A stretch of DNA of 64,000 nt from Tridacna crocea (taxonomy: Eukaryota; Mollusca; Bivalvia; Cardiida; Cardiidae). The number at the start of each line of letters is the position of its first letter. Within the stretch, counting starts at the first letter, position 1. The notes beneath the pieces are model-generated. The model was not told the origin of the DNA. It saw only the letters and a program-made list of their open reading frames with translations, and did no database searches. The DNA is taken from contig OX031057.1 in NCBI GenBank assembly GCA_943736015.1, forward strand, positions 55,257,001 through 55,321,000, given 5' to 3'. The translations under genes were made by a program, and so were the position numbers. Below, in pieces: positions 37,483-50,922 of this stretch.

Positions 37483-39141
37483 CTAGGGCCAATGATTTGG
37501 TTACGATGACCATCTCACCCATACTTGACTGATACGTGCTGCGCATAAAATCGTAAAATCAACTTTGACATTTTAAGAGGCAACTGATACCTGTTAAACA
37601 AATCAAAGAAAGGTAATTAAAATTTTTCCCTGTTTTCTTACCAGGGTCATGAAAACATTGAACCAATTTTGACGACCGTGCGAGTCAAAAGTCAATTTTA
37701 TGTTTAATCGCTGCGCAAAAATATAAAATTCAGAAGCAACTGGTTGCTGTTGCGGAAACTTTTTCCGATAAAAAAATCTTGTTCTTGTTTGAAGAATTTA
37801 GAAGTAGGCCATAAAGATACAATAAGATGTAAGAATAACTAAAAATCAGTTTTTTTCTTCGATAGGGTAGAAAACATTGTGGGAAAAGGAGAAAATGCTG
37901 GTAACCTGCATTTCTCCTTTCTTCAGATTATTTTCAAAAGCCTTCTCTTTCAGGGGTGTTAATAAAAGGCGTCATTGTGTGGTAAAAGGTTAATAAGAAT
38001 AAAAAGATTCCCCCCCATTTCCCATCAGCCAATCAAATCTCTTCCCTCTCTGAAATTATCCAATCAGAGAAGCTTTAAGGAAATCAGAATGGGAACCAAG
38101 AGCCAAAATCAGAATGGGAACCAACAGCCAATCAGATATTCAACAGCCAATCAGAGAGCTTCAAAATCGCTCCAAAATGGCGCCATAATTTATCGAAAAA
38201 AAAACAGTGAAAAAAAACGGCATAAAAATGGATTTAAAGTCTTCTTTAAAGGCTGCTGTGCAGTCCTTGGCGAACTGCCAGGCATGCACCATCCACACAT
38301 GCCAGATTTCACTGAAAATGGGCAAACATTTAAGAAAATAGGGGCGCAGCAGACCTTGTTATGGTCTTTTCAAGCCCCTTGCAAGAATGCAAGAATTACT
38401 TCCCTTAGACCCTCGATGCAAGCCCCCCCCAAGCACTTTACTGGATTCGCTTTTCTAACTCAGCCCACAATAAATGCTGCACATTGAAACTTTCAATAAG
38501 CCAAAGTGATCAATGTACAGTGTAAAAAAGCCCCAGAAATTAATGCAACAAATGGCTAAAACAAGACTGAAAACTCTTTTTGTTGCTTCCTATTGCATAT
38601 ATCAAACAAAGGCAAACCGCAACAAGAAACCCAGTTACGTTGACTACAGTCTCATATATGCCAGTTACGCTCATGCGAAAACCCCAGAAAATAATGTGAC
38701 AAGTGGCTAAAAAAAGACTGAATGCTTCTTATTGCATAAATCAAACAAATGGAACAAAATTTTGAATGTATATTTTTTTCCTCCAATCTCTTTATACCAT
38801 GAAGACAAGTCTATTTATGTTGACTACGGTCTCAAAGGTGCCGGTTACGTATCCGTGAAAACGCGAAAAATCGACTTACGGAACAGTTCATAGCAGATGA
38901 CACCTGTTGCTTGATAGGTCAAATATAGGGAACTTAATTTCTAATATCTGTTTTTTACTTCTCTAGCCTTTTTTTACCGTGACAACAAACCCATTTAGGT
39001 TGTCTATTGTCTCGCAGGTGCCGGTTACGTACCCGCGAAAACATGAAAAATCGACTTACGGAACATTTTATAGCAGACGACAACTGTTGCTTAAAGTCAA
39101 TTATAGGGATTTTTCTATTTTTTCTTTTTCATTTTCTCTCA
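37483..39141 (+). repeat. Array unit 22 (with ~29 bp deletion)
   Basis: This unit is 1,659 bp. About 29 bp is missing at about 38616, joining GGCAAA directly to CCGCAACAAG. CAAA occurs at both ends of the lost segment. A private ACATTTTAAGAGGC near 37570 replaces the usual ACATTTTCGGAGGC. It is the partner of unit 26. Confidence 0.95.
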
Positions 39142-40828
39142 CTAGGGCCAATGATTTGGTTACGATGACCATCTCACCCATACTTGACTGATACGTGCTG
39201 CGCATAAAATCGTAAAATCAACTTTGACATTTTCGGAGGCAACTGATACCTGTTAAACAAATCAAAGAAAGGTAATCAAAATTTTTCCCTGTTTTCTTAC
39301 CAGGGTCATGAAAACATTGAACCAATTTTGACGACCGTGCGAGTCAAAAGTCAATTTTATGTTTAATCGCTGCGCAAAAATATAAAATTCAGAAGCAACT
39401 GGTTGCTGTTGCGGAAACTTTTTCCGATAAAAAAATCTTGTTCTTGTTTGAAGAATTTAGAAGTAGGCCATAAAGATACAATAAGATGTAAGAATAACTA
39501 AAAATCAGTTTTTTTCTTTGATAGGGTAGAAAACATTGTGGGAAAAGGAGAAAATGCTGGTAACCTGCATTTCTCCTTTCCTCAGATTATTTTCAAAAGC
39601 CTTCTCTTTCAGGGGTGTTAATAAAAGGCGTCATTGTGTGGTAAAAGGTTAATAAGAATAAACAGATCCCCCCCTTTCCCATTAGCCAATCAAATCTCTT
39701 CCCTCTCTGAAATTATCCAATCAGAGAAGCTTTAAGGAAATCAGAATGGGAACCAAGAGCCAAAATCAGAATGGGAACCAACAGCCAATCAGATATTCAA
39801 CAGCCAATCAGAGAGCTTCAAAATCGCTCCAAAATGGCGCCATAATTTATCGAAAAAAACAGTGAAAAAAAACGGCATAAAAGTGGATTTAAAGTTTTCT
39901 TTAAAGGCTGCTGTGCAGTCCTTGGCGAACTGCCAGGCATGCACCATCCACACATGCCAGATTTCACTGAAAATGGGCAAACATTTAAGAAAATAGGGGC
40001 GCAGCAGACCTTGTTATGGTCTTTTCAAGCCCCTTGCAAGAATGCAAGAATTACTTCCCTTAGACCCTCGATGCAAGCCCCCCCCCCCAAGCACTTCACT
40101 GGATTCGCTTTTCTAACTCAGCCCACAATAAATGCTGCACATTAAAACTTTCAATAAGCCAAAGTGATCAATGTACAGTGTGAAAAAGCCCCAGAAATTA
40201 ATGCAACAAATGGCTAAAAAAAGACTGAAAACTCTTTTTGTTGCTTCCTATTGCATATATCAAACAAAGGCAAATGAAGTGTAATTTTTCTAATCTCTTC
40301 AAACCGCAACAAGAAACCCAGTTACGTTGACTACAGTCTCATATATGCCAGTTACGCTCATGCGAAAACCCCAGAAAATAATGTGACAAGTGGCTAAAAA
40401 AAGACTGAATGCTTCTTATTGCATAAATCAAACAAATGGAACAAAATTTTTAATGTATATTTTTTTCCTCCAATCTCTTTATACCATGAAGACAAGTCTA
40501 TTTATGTTGACTACGGTCTCAAAGGTGCCGGTTACGTATCCGTGAAAACGCGAAAAATCGACTTACGGAACAGTTCATAGCAGATGACACCTGTTGCTTG
40601 ATAGGTCAAATATAGGGAACTTAATTTCTAATATCTGTTTTTTACTTCTCTAGCCTTTTTTTACCGTGACAACTAACCCATTTAGGTTGTCTATTGTCTC
40701 GCAGGTGCCGGTTACGTACCCGCGAAAACATGAAAAATCGACTTACGGAACATTTTATAGCAGACGACAACTGTTGCTTAAAGTCAATTATAGGGATTTT
40801 TCTATTTTTTCTTTTTCATTTTCTCTCA
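39142..40828 (+). repeat. Array unit 23
   Basis: This is a standard unit of 1,687 bp. It has AGATCCCCCCC and CCCATTAGCC near 39665-39685, which removes the T before the poly-C tract. It is the partner of unit 27. Confidence 0.95.
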
Positions 40829-42518
40829 CTAGGGCCAATGATTTGGTTACGATGACCATCTCACCCATACTTGACTGATACGTGCTGCGCATAAAATCGT
40901 AAAATCAACTTTGACATTTTCGGAGGCAACTGATACCTGTTAAACAAATCAAAGAAAGGTAATCAAAATTTTTCCCTGTTTTCTTACCAGGGTCATGAAA
41001 ACATTGAACCAATTTTGACGACCGTGCGAGTCAAAAGTCAATTTTATGTTTAATCGCTGCGCAAAAATATAAAATTCAGAAGCAACTGGTTGCTGTTGCG
41101 GAAACTTTTTCCGATAAAAAAATCTTGTTCTTGTTTGAAGAATTTAGAAGTGGGCCATAAAGATACAATAAGATGTAAGAATAACTAAAAATCAGTTTTT
41201 TTCTTCGATAGGGTAGAAAACATTGTGGGAAAAGGAGAAAATGCTGGTAACCTGCATTTCTCCTTTCCTCAGATTATTTTTAAAAGCCTTCTCTTTCAGG
41301 GGTGTTAATAAAAGGCGTCATTGTGTGGTAAAAGGTTAATAAGAATAAACAGATTCCCCCCCCTTTCCCATCAGCCAATCAAATCTCTTCCCTCTCTGAA
41401 ATTATCCAATCAGAGAAGCTTTAAGGAAATCAGAATGGGAACCAAGAGCCAAAATCAGAATGGGAACCAACAGCCAATCAGATATTCAACAGCCAATCAG
41501 AGAGCTTCAAAATCGCTCCAAAATGGCGCCATAATTTATCGAAAAAAAAAAACAGTGAAAAAAAACGGCATAAAAGTGGATTTAAAGTCTTCTTTAAAGG
41601 CTGCTGTGCAGTCCTTGGCGAACTGCCAGGCATGCACCATCCACACATGCCAGATTTCACTGAAAATGGGCAAACATTTAAGAAAATAGGGGCGCAGCAG
41701 ACCTTGTTATGGTCTTTTCAAGCCCCTTGCAAGAATGCAAGAATTACTTCCCTTAGACCCTCGATGCAAGCCCCCCCCAAGCACTTCACTGGATTCGCTT
41801 TTCTAACTCAGCCCACAATAAATGCTGCACATTGAAACTTTCAATAAGCCAAAGTGATCAATGTACAGTATAAAAAAGCCCCAGAAATTAATGCAACAAA
41901 TGGCTAAAAAAAGACTGAAAACTCTTTTTGTTGCTTCCTATTGCATATATCAAACAAAGGCAAATGAAGTGTAATTTTTCTAATCTCTTCAAACCGCAAC
42001 AAGAAACCCAGTTACGTTGACTACAGTCTCATATATGCCAGTTACGCTCATGCGAAAACCCCAGAAAATAATGTGACAAGTGGCTAAAAAAAGACTGAAT
42101 GCTTCTTATTGCATAAATCAAACAAATGGAACAAAATTTTTAATGTATATTTTTTTCCTCCAATCTCTTTATACCATGAAGACAAGTCTATTTATGTTGA
42201 CTGCGGTCTCAAAGGTGCCGGTTACGTATCCGTGAAAACGCGAAAAATCGACTTACGGAACAGTTCATAGCAGATGACACCTGTTGCTTGATAGGTCAAA
42301 TATAGGGAACTTAATTTCTAATATCTGTTCTTTACTTCTCTAGCCTTTTTTTACCGTGACAACAAACCCATTTAGGTTGTCTATTGTCTCGCAGGTGCCG
42401 GTTACGTACCCGCGAAAACATGAAAAATCGACTTACGGAACATTTTATAGCAGACGACAACTGTTGCTTAAAGTCAATTATAGGGATTTTTCTATTTTTT
42501 CTTTTTCATTTTCTCTCA
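40829..42518 (+). repeat. Array unit 24
   Basis: This unit of 1,690 bp is the second copy of unit 20, with the same AGAAGTGGGCC (near 41148) and the same extended A tract. It differs from unit 20 at GGTAATC against GGTAATT near 40959, which bounds the left end of the 6,723 bp duplication. Confidence 0.95.
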
Positions 42519-44205
42519 CTAGGGCCAATGATTTGGTTACGATGACCATCTCACCCATACTTGACTGATACGTGCTGCGCATAAAATCGTAAAATCAACT
42601 TTGACATTTTCGGAGGCAACTGATACCTGTTAAACAAATCAAAGAAAGGTAATCAAAATTTTTCCCTGTTTTCTTACCAGGGTCATGAAAACATTGAACC
42701 AATTTTGACGACCGTGCGAGTCAAAAGTCAATTTTATGTTTAATCGCTGCGCAAAAATATAAAATTCAGAAGCAACTGGTTGCTGTTGTGGAAACTTTTT
42801 CCGATAAAAAAATCTTGTTCTTGTTTGAAGAATTTAGAAGTAGGCCATAAAGATACAATAAGATGTAAGAATAACTAAAAATCAGTTTTTTTCTTCGATA
42901 GGGTAGAAAACATTGTGGGAAAAGGAGAAAATGCTGGTAACCTGCATTTCTCCTTTCCTCAGATTATTTTCAAAAGCCTTCTCTTTCAGGGGTGTTAATA
43001 AAAGGCGTCATTGTGTGGTAAAAGGTTAATAAGAATAAACAGATTCCCCCCCCTTTCCCATCAGCCAATCAAATCTCTTCCCTCTCTGAAATTATCCAAT
43101 CAGAGAAGCTTTAAGGAAATCAGAATGGGAACCAAGAGCCAAAATCAGAATGGGAACCAACAGCCAATCAGATATTCAACAGCCAATCAGAGAGCTTCAA
43201 AATCGCTCCAAAATGGCGCCATAATTTATCGAAAAAAAACAGTGAAAAAAAACGGCATAAAAGCGGATTTAAAGTCTTCTTTAAAGGCTGCTGTGCAGTC
43301 CTTGGCGAACTGCCAGGCATGCACCATCCACACATGCCAGATTTCACTGAAAATGGGCAAACATTTAAGAAAATAGGGGCGCAGCAGACCTTGTTATGGT
43401 CTTTTCAAGCCCCTTGCAAGAATGCAAGAATTACTTCCCTTAGACCCTCGATGCAAGCCCCCCCCAAGCACTTCACTGGATTCGATTTTCTAACTCAGCC
43501 CACAATAAATGCTGCACATTGAAACTTTCAATAAGCCAAAGTGATCAATGTACAGTGTAAAAAAGCCCCAGAAATTAATGCAACAAATGGCTAAAAAAAG
43601 ACTGAAAACTCTTTTTGTTGCTTCCTATTGCATATATCAAACAAAGTCAAATTAAGTGTAATTTTTCTAATCTCTTCAAACCGCAACAAGAAACCCAGTT
43701 ACGTTGACTACAGTCTCATATATGCCAGTTACGCTCATGCGAAAACCCCAGAAAATAATGTGACAAGTGGCTAAAAAAAGACTGAATGCTTCTTATTGCA
43801 TAAATCAAACAAATGGAACAAAATTTTTAATGTATATTTTTTTCTTCCCATCTCTTTATACCATGAAGACAAGTCTATTTATGTTGACTGCGGTCTCAAA
43901 GGTGCCGGTTACGTATCCGTGAAAACGCGAAAAATCGACTTACGGAACAGTTCATAGCAGATGACACCTGTTGCTTGATAGGTCAAATATAGGGAACTTA
44001 ATTTCTAATATCTGTTCTTTACTTCTCTAGCCTTTTTTTACCGTGACAACAAACCCATTTAGGTTGTCTATTGTCTCGCAGGTGCCGGTTATGTACCCGC
44101 GAAAACATGAAAAATCGACTTACGGAACATTTTATAGCAGACGACAACTGTTGCTTAAAGTCAATTATAGGGATTTTTCTATTTTTTCTTTTTCATTTTC
44201 TCTCA
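42519..44205 (+). repeat. Array unit 25
   Basis: This unit of 1,687 bp is the second copy of unit 21 and repeats its private substitutions at an offset of 6,723 bp. Confidence 0.95.
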
Positions 44206-45864
44206 CTAGGGCCAATGATTTGGTTACGATGACCATCTCACCCATACTTGACTGATACGTGCTGCGCATAAAATCGTAAAATCAACTTTGACATTTTAAG
44301 AGGCAACTGATACCTGTTAAACAAATCAAAGAAAGGTAATTAAAATTTTTCCCTGTTTTCTTACCAGGGTCATGAAAACATTGAACCAATTTTGACGACC
44401 GTGCGAGTCAAAAGTCAATTTTATGTTTAATCGCTGCGCAAAAATATAAAATTCAGAAGCAACTGGTTGCTGTTGCGGAAACTTTTTCCGATAAAAAAAT
44501 CTTGTTCTTGTTTGAAGAATTTAGAAGTAGGCCATAAAGATACAATAAGATGTAAGAATAACTAAAAATCAGTTTTTTTCTTCGATAGGGTAGAAAACAT
44601 TGTGGGAAAAGGAGAAAATGCTGGTAACCTGCATTTCTCCTTTCTTCAGATTATTTTCAAAAGCCTTCTCTTTCAGGGGTGTTAATAAAAGGCGTCATTG
44701 TGTGGTAAAAGGTTAATAAGAATAAAAAGATTCCCCCCCATTTCCCATCAGCCAATCAAATCTCTTCCCTCTCTGAAATTATCCAATCAGAGAAGCTTTA
44801 AGGAAATCAGAATGGGAACCAAGAGCCAAAATCAGAATGGGAACCAACAGCCAATCAGATATTCAACAGCCAATCAGAGAGCTTCAAAATCGCTCCAAAA
44901 TGGCGCCATAATTTATCGAAAAAAAAACAGTGAAAAAAAACGGCATAAAAATGGATTTAAAGTCTTCTTTAAAGGCTGCTGTGCAGTCCTTGGCGAACTG
45001 CCAGGCATGCACCATCCACACATGCCAGATTTCACTGAAAATGGGCAAACATTTAAGAAAATAGGGGCGCAGCAGACCTTGTTATGGTCTTTTCAAGCCC
45101 CTTGCAAGAATGCAAGAATTACTTCCCTTAGACCCTCGATGCAAGCCCCCCCCAAGCACTTTACTGGATTCGCTTTTCTAACTCAGCCCACAATAAATGC
45201 TGCACATTGAAACTTTCAATAAGCCAAAGTGATCAATGTACAGTGTAAAAAAGCCCCAGAAATTAATGCAACAAATGGCTAAAACAAGACTGAAAACTCT
45301 TTTTGTTGCTTCCTATTGCATATATCAAACAAAGGCAAACCGCAACAAGAAACCCAGTTACGTTGACTACAGTCTCATATATGCCAGTTACGCTCATGCG
45401 AAAACCCCAGAAAATAATGTGACAAGTGGCTAAAAAAAGACTGAATGCTTCTTATTGCATAAATCAAACAAATGGAACAAAATTTTGAATGTATATTTTT
45501 TTCCTCCAATCTCTTTATACCATGAAGACAAGTCTATTTATGTTGACTACGGTCTCAAAGGTGCCGGTTACGTATCCGTGAAAACGCGAAAAATCGACTT
45601 ACGGAACAGTTCATAGCAGATGACACCTGTTGCTTGATAGGTCAAATATAGGGAACTTAATTTCTAATATCTGTTTTTTACTTCTCTAGCCTTTTTTTAC
45701 CGTGACAACAAACCCATTTAGGTTGTCTATTGTCTCGCAGGTGCCGGTTACGTACCCGCGAAAACATGAAAAATCGACTTACGGAACATTTTATAGCAGA
45801 CGACAACTGTTGCTTAAAGTCAATTATAGGGATTTTTCTATTTTTTCTTTTTCATTTTCTCTCA
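44206..45864 (+). repeat. Array unit 26 (with ~29 bp deletion)
   Basis: This unit of 1,659 bp is the second copy of unit 22. It carries the same ~29 bp deletion (junction about 45339) and the same ACATTTTAAGAGGC. Confidence 0.95.
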
Positions 45865-47551
45865 CTAGGGCCAATGATTTGGTTACGATGACCATCTCAC
45901 CCATACTTGACTGATACGTGCTGCGCATAAAATCGTAAAATCAACTTTGACATTTTCGGAGGCAACTGATACCTGTTAAACAAATCAAAGAAAGGTAATC
46001 AAAATTTTTCCCTGTTTTCTTACCAGGGTCATGAAAACATTGAACCAATTTTGACGACCGTGCGAGTCAAAAGTCAATTTTATGTTTAATCGCTGCGCAA
46101 AAATATAAAATTCAGAAGCAACTGGTTGCTGTTGCGGAAACTTTTTCCGATAAAAAAATCTTGTTCTTGTTTGAAGAATTTAGAAGTAGGCCATAAAGAT
46201 ACAATAAGATGTAAGAATAACTAAAAATCAGTTTTTTTCTTTGATAGGGTAGAAAACATTGTGGGAAAAGGAGAAAATGCTGGTAACCTGCATTTCTCCT
46301 TTCCTCAGATTATTTTCAAAAGCCTTCTCTTTCAGGGGTGTTAATAAAAGGCGTCATTGTGTGGTAAAAGGTTAATAAGAATAAACAGATCCCCCCCTTT
46401 CCCATTAGCCAATCAAATCTCTTCCCTCTCTGAAATTATCCAATCAGAGAAGCTTTAAGGAAATCAGAATGGGAACCAAGAGCCAAAATCAGAATGGGAA
46501 CCAACAGCCAATCAGATATTCAACAGCCAATCAGAGAGCTTCAAAATCGCTCCAAAATGGCGCCATAATTTATCGAAAAAAACAGTGAAAAAAAACGGCA
46601 TAAAAGTGGATTTAAAGTTTTCTTTAAAGGCTGCTGTGCAGTCCTTGGCGAACTGCCAGGCATGCACCATCCACACATGCCAGATTTCACTGAAAATGGG
46701 CAAACATTTAAGAAAATAGGGGCGCAGCAGACCTTGTTATGGTCTTTTCAAGCCCCTTGCAAGAATGCAAGAATTACTTCCCTTAGACCCTCGATGCAAG
46801 CCCCCCCCCCCAAGCACTTCACTGGATTCGCTTTTCTAACTCAGCCCACAATAAATGCTGCACATTAAAACTTTCAATAAGCCAAAGTGATCAATGTACA
46901 GTGTGAAAAAGCCCCAGAAATTAATGCAACAAATGGCTAAAAAAAGACTGAAAACTCTTTTTGTTGCTTCCTATTGCATATATCAAACAAAGGCAAATGA
47001 AGTGTAATTTTTCTAATCTCTTCAAACCGCAACAAGAAACCCAGTTACGTTGACTACAGTCTCATATATGCCAGTTACGCTCATGCGAAAACCCCAGAAA
47101 ATAATGTGACAAGTGGCTAAAAAAAGACTGAATGCTTCTTATTGCATAAATCAAACAAATGGAACAAAATTTTTAATGTATATTTTTTTCCTCCAATCTC
47201 TTTATACCATGAAGACAAGTCTATTTATGTTGACTACGGTCTCAAAGGTGCTGGTTACGTATCCGTGAAAACGCGAAAAATCGACTTACGGAACAGTTCA
47301 TAGCAGATGACACCTGTTGCTTGATAGGTCAAATATAGGGAACTTAATTTCTAATATCTGTTTTTTACTTCTCTAGCCTTTTTTTACCGTGACAACTAAC
47401 CCATTTAGGTTGTCTATTGTCTCGCAGGTGCCGGTTACGTACCCGCGAAAACATGAAAAATCGACTTACGGAACATTTTATAGCAGACGACAACTGTTGC
47501 TTAAAGTCAATTATAGGGATTTTTCTATTTTTTCTTTTTCATTTTCTCTCA
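45865..47551 (+). repeat. Array unit 27
   Basis: This unit of 1,687 bp is the second copy of unit 23. It has one private substitution at 47252 (GGTGCTGGTT where unit 23 has GGTGCCGGTT), which is a CpG loss. Confidence 0.95.
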
Positions 47552-49234
47552 CTAGGGCCAATGATTTGGTTACGATGACCATCTCACCCATACTTGACTG
47601 ATACGTGCTGCGCATAAAATCGTAAAATCAACTTTGACATTTTCGGAGGCAACTGATACCTGTTAAACAAATCAAAGAAAGGTAATCAAAATTTTTCCCT
47701 GTTTTCTTACCAGGGTCATGAAAACATTGAACCAATTTTGACGACCGTGCGAGTCAAAAGTCAATTTTATGTTTAATCGCTGCGCAAAAATATAAAATTC
47801 AGAAGCAACTGGTTGCTGTTGCGGAAACTTTTTCCGATAAAAAAATCTTGTTCTTGTTTGAAGAATTTAGAAGTAGGCCATAAAGATACAATAAGATGTA
47901 AGAATAACTAAAAATCAGTTTTTTTCTTTGATAGGGTAGAAAACATTGTGGGAAAAGGAGAAAATGCTGGTAACCTGCATTTCTCCTTTCCTCAGATTAT
48001 TTTCAAAAGCCTTCTCTTTCAGGGGTGTTAATAAAAGGCGTCATTGTGTGGTAAAAGGTTAATAAGAATAAACAGATCCCCCCCTTTCCCATTAGCCAAT
48101 CAAATCTCTTCCCTCTCTGAAATTATCCAATCAGAGAAGCTTTAAGGAAATCAGAATGGGAACCAAGAGCCAAAATCAGAATGGGAACCAACAGCCAATC
48201 AGATATTCAACAGCCAATCAGAGAGCTTCAAAATCGCTCCAAAATGGCGCCATAATTTATCGAAAAAAACAGTGAAAAAAAACGGCATAAAAGTGGATTT
48301 AAAGTCTTCTTTAAAGGCTGCTGTGCAGTCCTTGGCGAACTGCCAGGCATGCACCATCCACACATGCCAGATTTCACTGAAAATGGGCAAACATTTAAGA
48401 AAATAGGGGCGCAGCAGACCTTGTTATGGTCTTTTCAAGCCCCTTGCAAGAATGCAAGAATTACTTCCCTTAGACCCTCGATGCAAGCCCCCCCAAGCAC
48501 TTCACTGGATTCGCTTTTCTAACTCAGCCCACAATAAATGCTGCACATTGAAACTTTCAATAAGCCAAAGTGATCAATGTACAGTGTAAAAAAGCCCCAG
48601 AAATTAATGCAACAAATGGCTAAAAAAAGACTGAAAACTCTTTTTGTTGCTTCCTATAGCATATATTAAACAAAGGCAAATGAAGTGTAATTTTTCTAAT
48701 CTCTTCAAACCGCAACAAGAAACCCAGTTACGTTGACTACAAACTCATATATGCCAGTTACGCTCATGCAAAAACCCCAGAAAATAATGTGACAAGTGGC
48801 TAAAAAAAGACTGAATGCTTCTTATTGCATAAATCAAACAAATGGAACAAAATTTTTAATGTATATTTTTTTCCTCCAATCTCTTTATACCATGAAGACA
48901 AGTCTATTTATGTTGACTACGGTCTCAAAGGTGCCGGTTTCTTATCCGTGAAAACGCGAAAAATCGACTTACGGAACAGTTCATAGCAGATGACACCTGT
49001 TGCTTGATAGGTCAAATATAGGGAACTTAATTTCTAATATCTGTTTTTTACTTCTCTAGCCTTTTTTTACCGTGACAACAAACCCATTTAGGTTGTCTAT
49101 TGTCTCGCAGGTGCCGGTTACGTACCCGCGAAAACATGAAAAATCGACTTACGGAACATTTTATAGCAGACGACAACTGTTGCTTAAAGTCAATTATAGG
49201 GAATTTTCTATTTTTTCTTTTTCATTTTCTCTCA
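47552..49234 (+). repeat. Array unit 28
   Basis: This unit is 1,683 bp, with a short second poly-C tract (7 C). Its right half has CCTATAGCATATATTAAAC and CTACAAACTCATAT (about 48652-48750), the 'alpha' marker set shared with unit 30. Confidence 0.95.
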
Positions 49235-50922
49235 CTAGGGCCAATGATTTGGTTACGATGACCATCTCACCCATACTTGACTGATACGTGCTGCGCATAA
49301 AATCGTAAAATCAACTTTGACATTTTCGGAGGCAACTGATACCTGTTAAACAAATCAAAGAAAGGTAATCAAAATTTTTCCCTGTTTTCTTACCAGGGTC
49401 ATGAAAACATTGAACCAATTTTGACGACCGTGCGAGTCAAAAGTCAATTTTATGTTTAATCGCTGCGCAAAAATATAAAATTCAGAAGCAACTGGTTTCT
49501 GTTGCGGAAACTTTTTCCGATAAAAAAATCTTGTTCTTGTTTGAAGAATTTAGAAGTAGGCCATAAAGATACAATAAGATGTAAGAATAACTAAAAATCA
49601 GTTTTTTTCTCTGATAGGGTAGAAAACATTGTGGGAAAAGGAGAAAATGCTGGTAACGTGCATTTCTCCTTTCCTCAGATTATTTTCAAAAGCCTTCTCT
49701 TTCAGGGGTGTTAATAAAAGGCGTCATTGTGTGGTAAAAGGTTAATAAGAATAAACAGATTCCCCCCCTTTCCCATCAGCCAATCAAATCTCTTCCCTCT
49801 CTGAAATTATCCAATCAGAGAAGCTTTAAGGAAATCAGAATGGGAACCAAGAGCCAAAATCAGAATGGGAACCAACAGCCAATCAGATATTCAACAGCAA
49901 ATCAGAGAGCTTCAAAATCGCTCCAAAATGGCGCCATAATTTATCGAAAAAAACAGTGAAAGAAAGCGGCATAAAAGTGGATTTAAAGTCTTCTTTAAAG
50001 GCTGCTGTGCAGTCCTTGGCGAACTGCCAGGCATGCACCATCCACACATGCCAGATTTCACTGAAAATGGGCAAACATTTAAGAAAATAGGGGCGCAGCA
50101 GACCTTGTTATGGTCTTTCCTAGCCCCTTGCAAGAATGCAAGAATTACTTCCCTTAGACCCTCGATGCAAGCCCCCCCCCCCAAGCACTTCACTGGATTC
50201 GCTTTTCTAACTCAGCCCACAATAAATGCTGCACATTGAAACTTTCAATAAGCCAAAGTGATCAATGTACAGTGTAAAAAAGCCCCAGAAATTAATGCAA
50301 CAAATGGCTAAAAAAAGACTGAAAACTCTTTTTGTTGCTTCCTATAGCATTTATGAAACAAAGGCAAATGAAGTGTAATTTTTCTAATCTCTTCAAACCG
50401 CATCAAGAAACCCAGTTACGTTGACTACAGTCTCATATATGCCAGTTACGCTCATGCGAAAACCCCAGAAAATAATGTGACAAGTGGCTAAAAAAAGACT
50501 GAATGCTTCTTATTGCATAAATCAAACAAATGGAACAAAATTTTGAATGTATATTTTTTTCCTCCAATCTCTTTATACCATGAAGACAAGTCTATTTATG
50601 TTGACTACGGTCTCAAAGGTGCCGGTTACGTATCCGTGAAAACGCGAAAAATCGACTTACGGAACAGTTCATAGCAGATGACACCTGTTGCTTGATAGGT
50701 CAAATATAGGGAACTTAATTTCTTATATCTGTTTTTTACTTCTCTAGCCTTTTTTTACCGTGACAATAAACCCATTTAGGTTGTCTATTGTCTCGCAGGT
50801 GCCGGTTACGTACCCGCGAAAACATGAAAAATCGACTTACGGAACATTTTATAGCAGACGACAACTGTTGCTTAAAGTCAATTATAGGGATTTTTCTATT
50901 TTTTCTTTTTCATTTTCTCTCA
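49235..50922 (+). repeat. Array unit 29
   Basis: This unit is 1,688 bp. It has the 'beta' marker set (CATTTATG, CCGCATCAAG, TTCTTATATCTG near 50348, 50399 and 50721) shared with unit 31. The spacer reads GTGAAAGAAAGCGG near 49956, a private interruption of the A tract. Confidence 0.95.

Larger units (their letters stand above)
34242..40964 (+). repeat. Four-unit higher-order repeat, copy 1 (6,723 bp period)
   Basis: Units 20-23 recur as units 24-27 at a constant offset of 6,723 bp (1,690 + 1,687 + 1,659 + 1,687). Private markers are reproduced in order: AGAAGTGGGCC, AAAGCGGATTT, TTCGATTTTC, the ~29 bp deletion, ACATTTTAAGAGGC and AGATCCCCCCC. Even homopolymer lengths agree, which is unusual elsewhere in this array. 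Confidence 0.95.
40965..47687 (+). repeat. Four-unit higher-order repeat, copy 2 (6,723 bp period)
   Basis: This is the partner of 34242-40964. One substitution was noticed by eye (C at 40529, T at 47252). Periodicity continues into unit 28 until about 47873, where unit 28 has AGTAGGCC and unit 24 has AGTGGGCC. Confidence 0.95.

Noticed and set aside
37975-38487. 170-codon ORF in units 22, 26 and 36
   Set aside because: This is a fusion of three unrelated short frames produced by A- and C-tract lengths in these units. It starts at TTG and neighbouring units do not have it.
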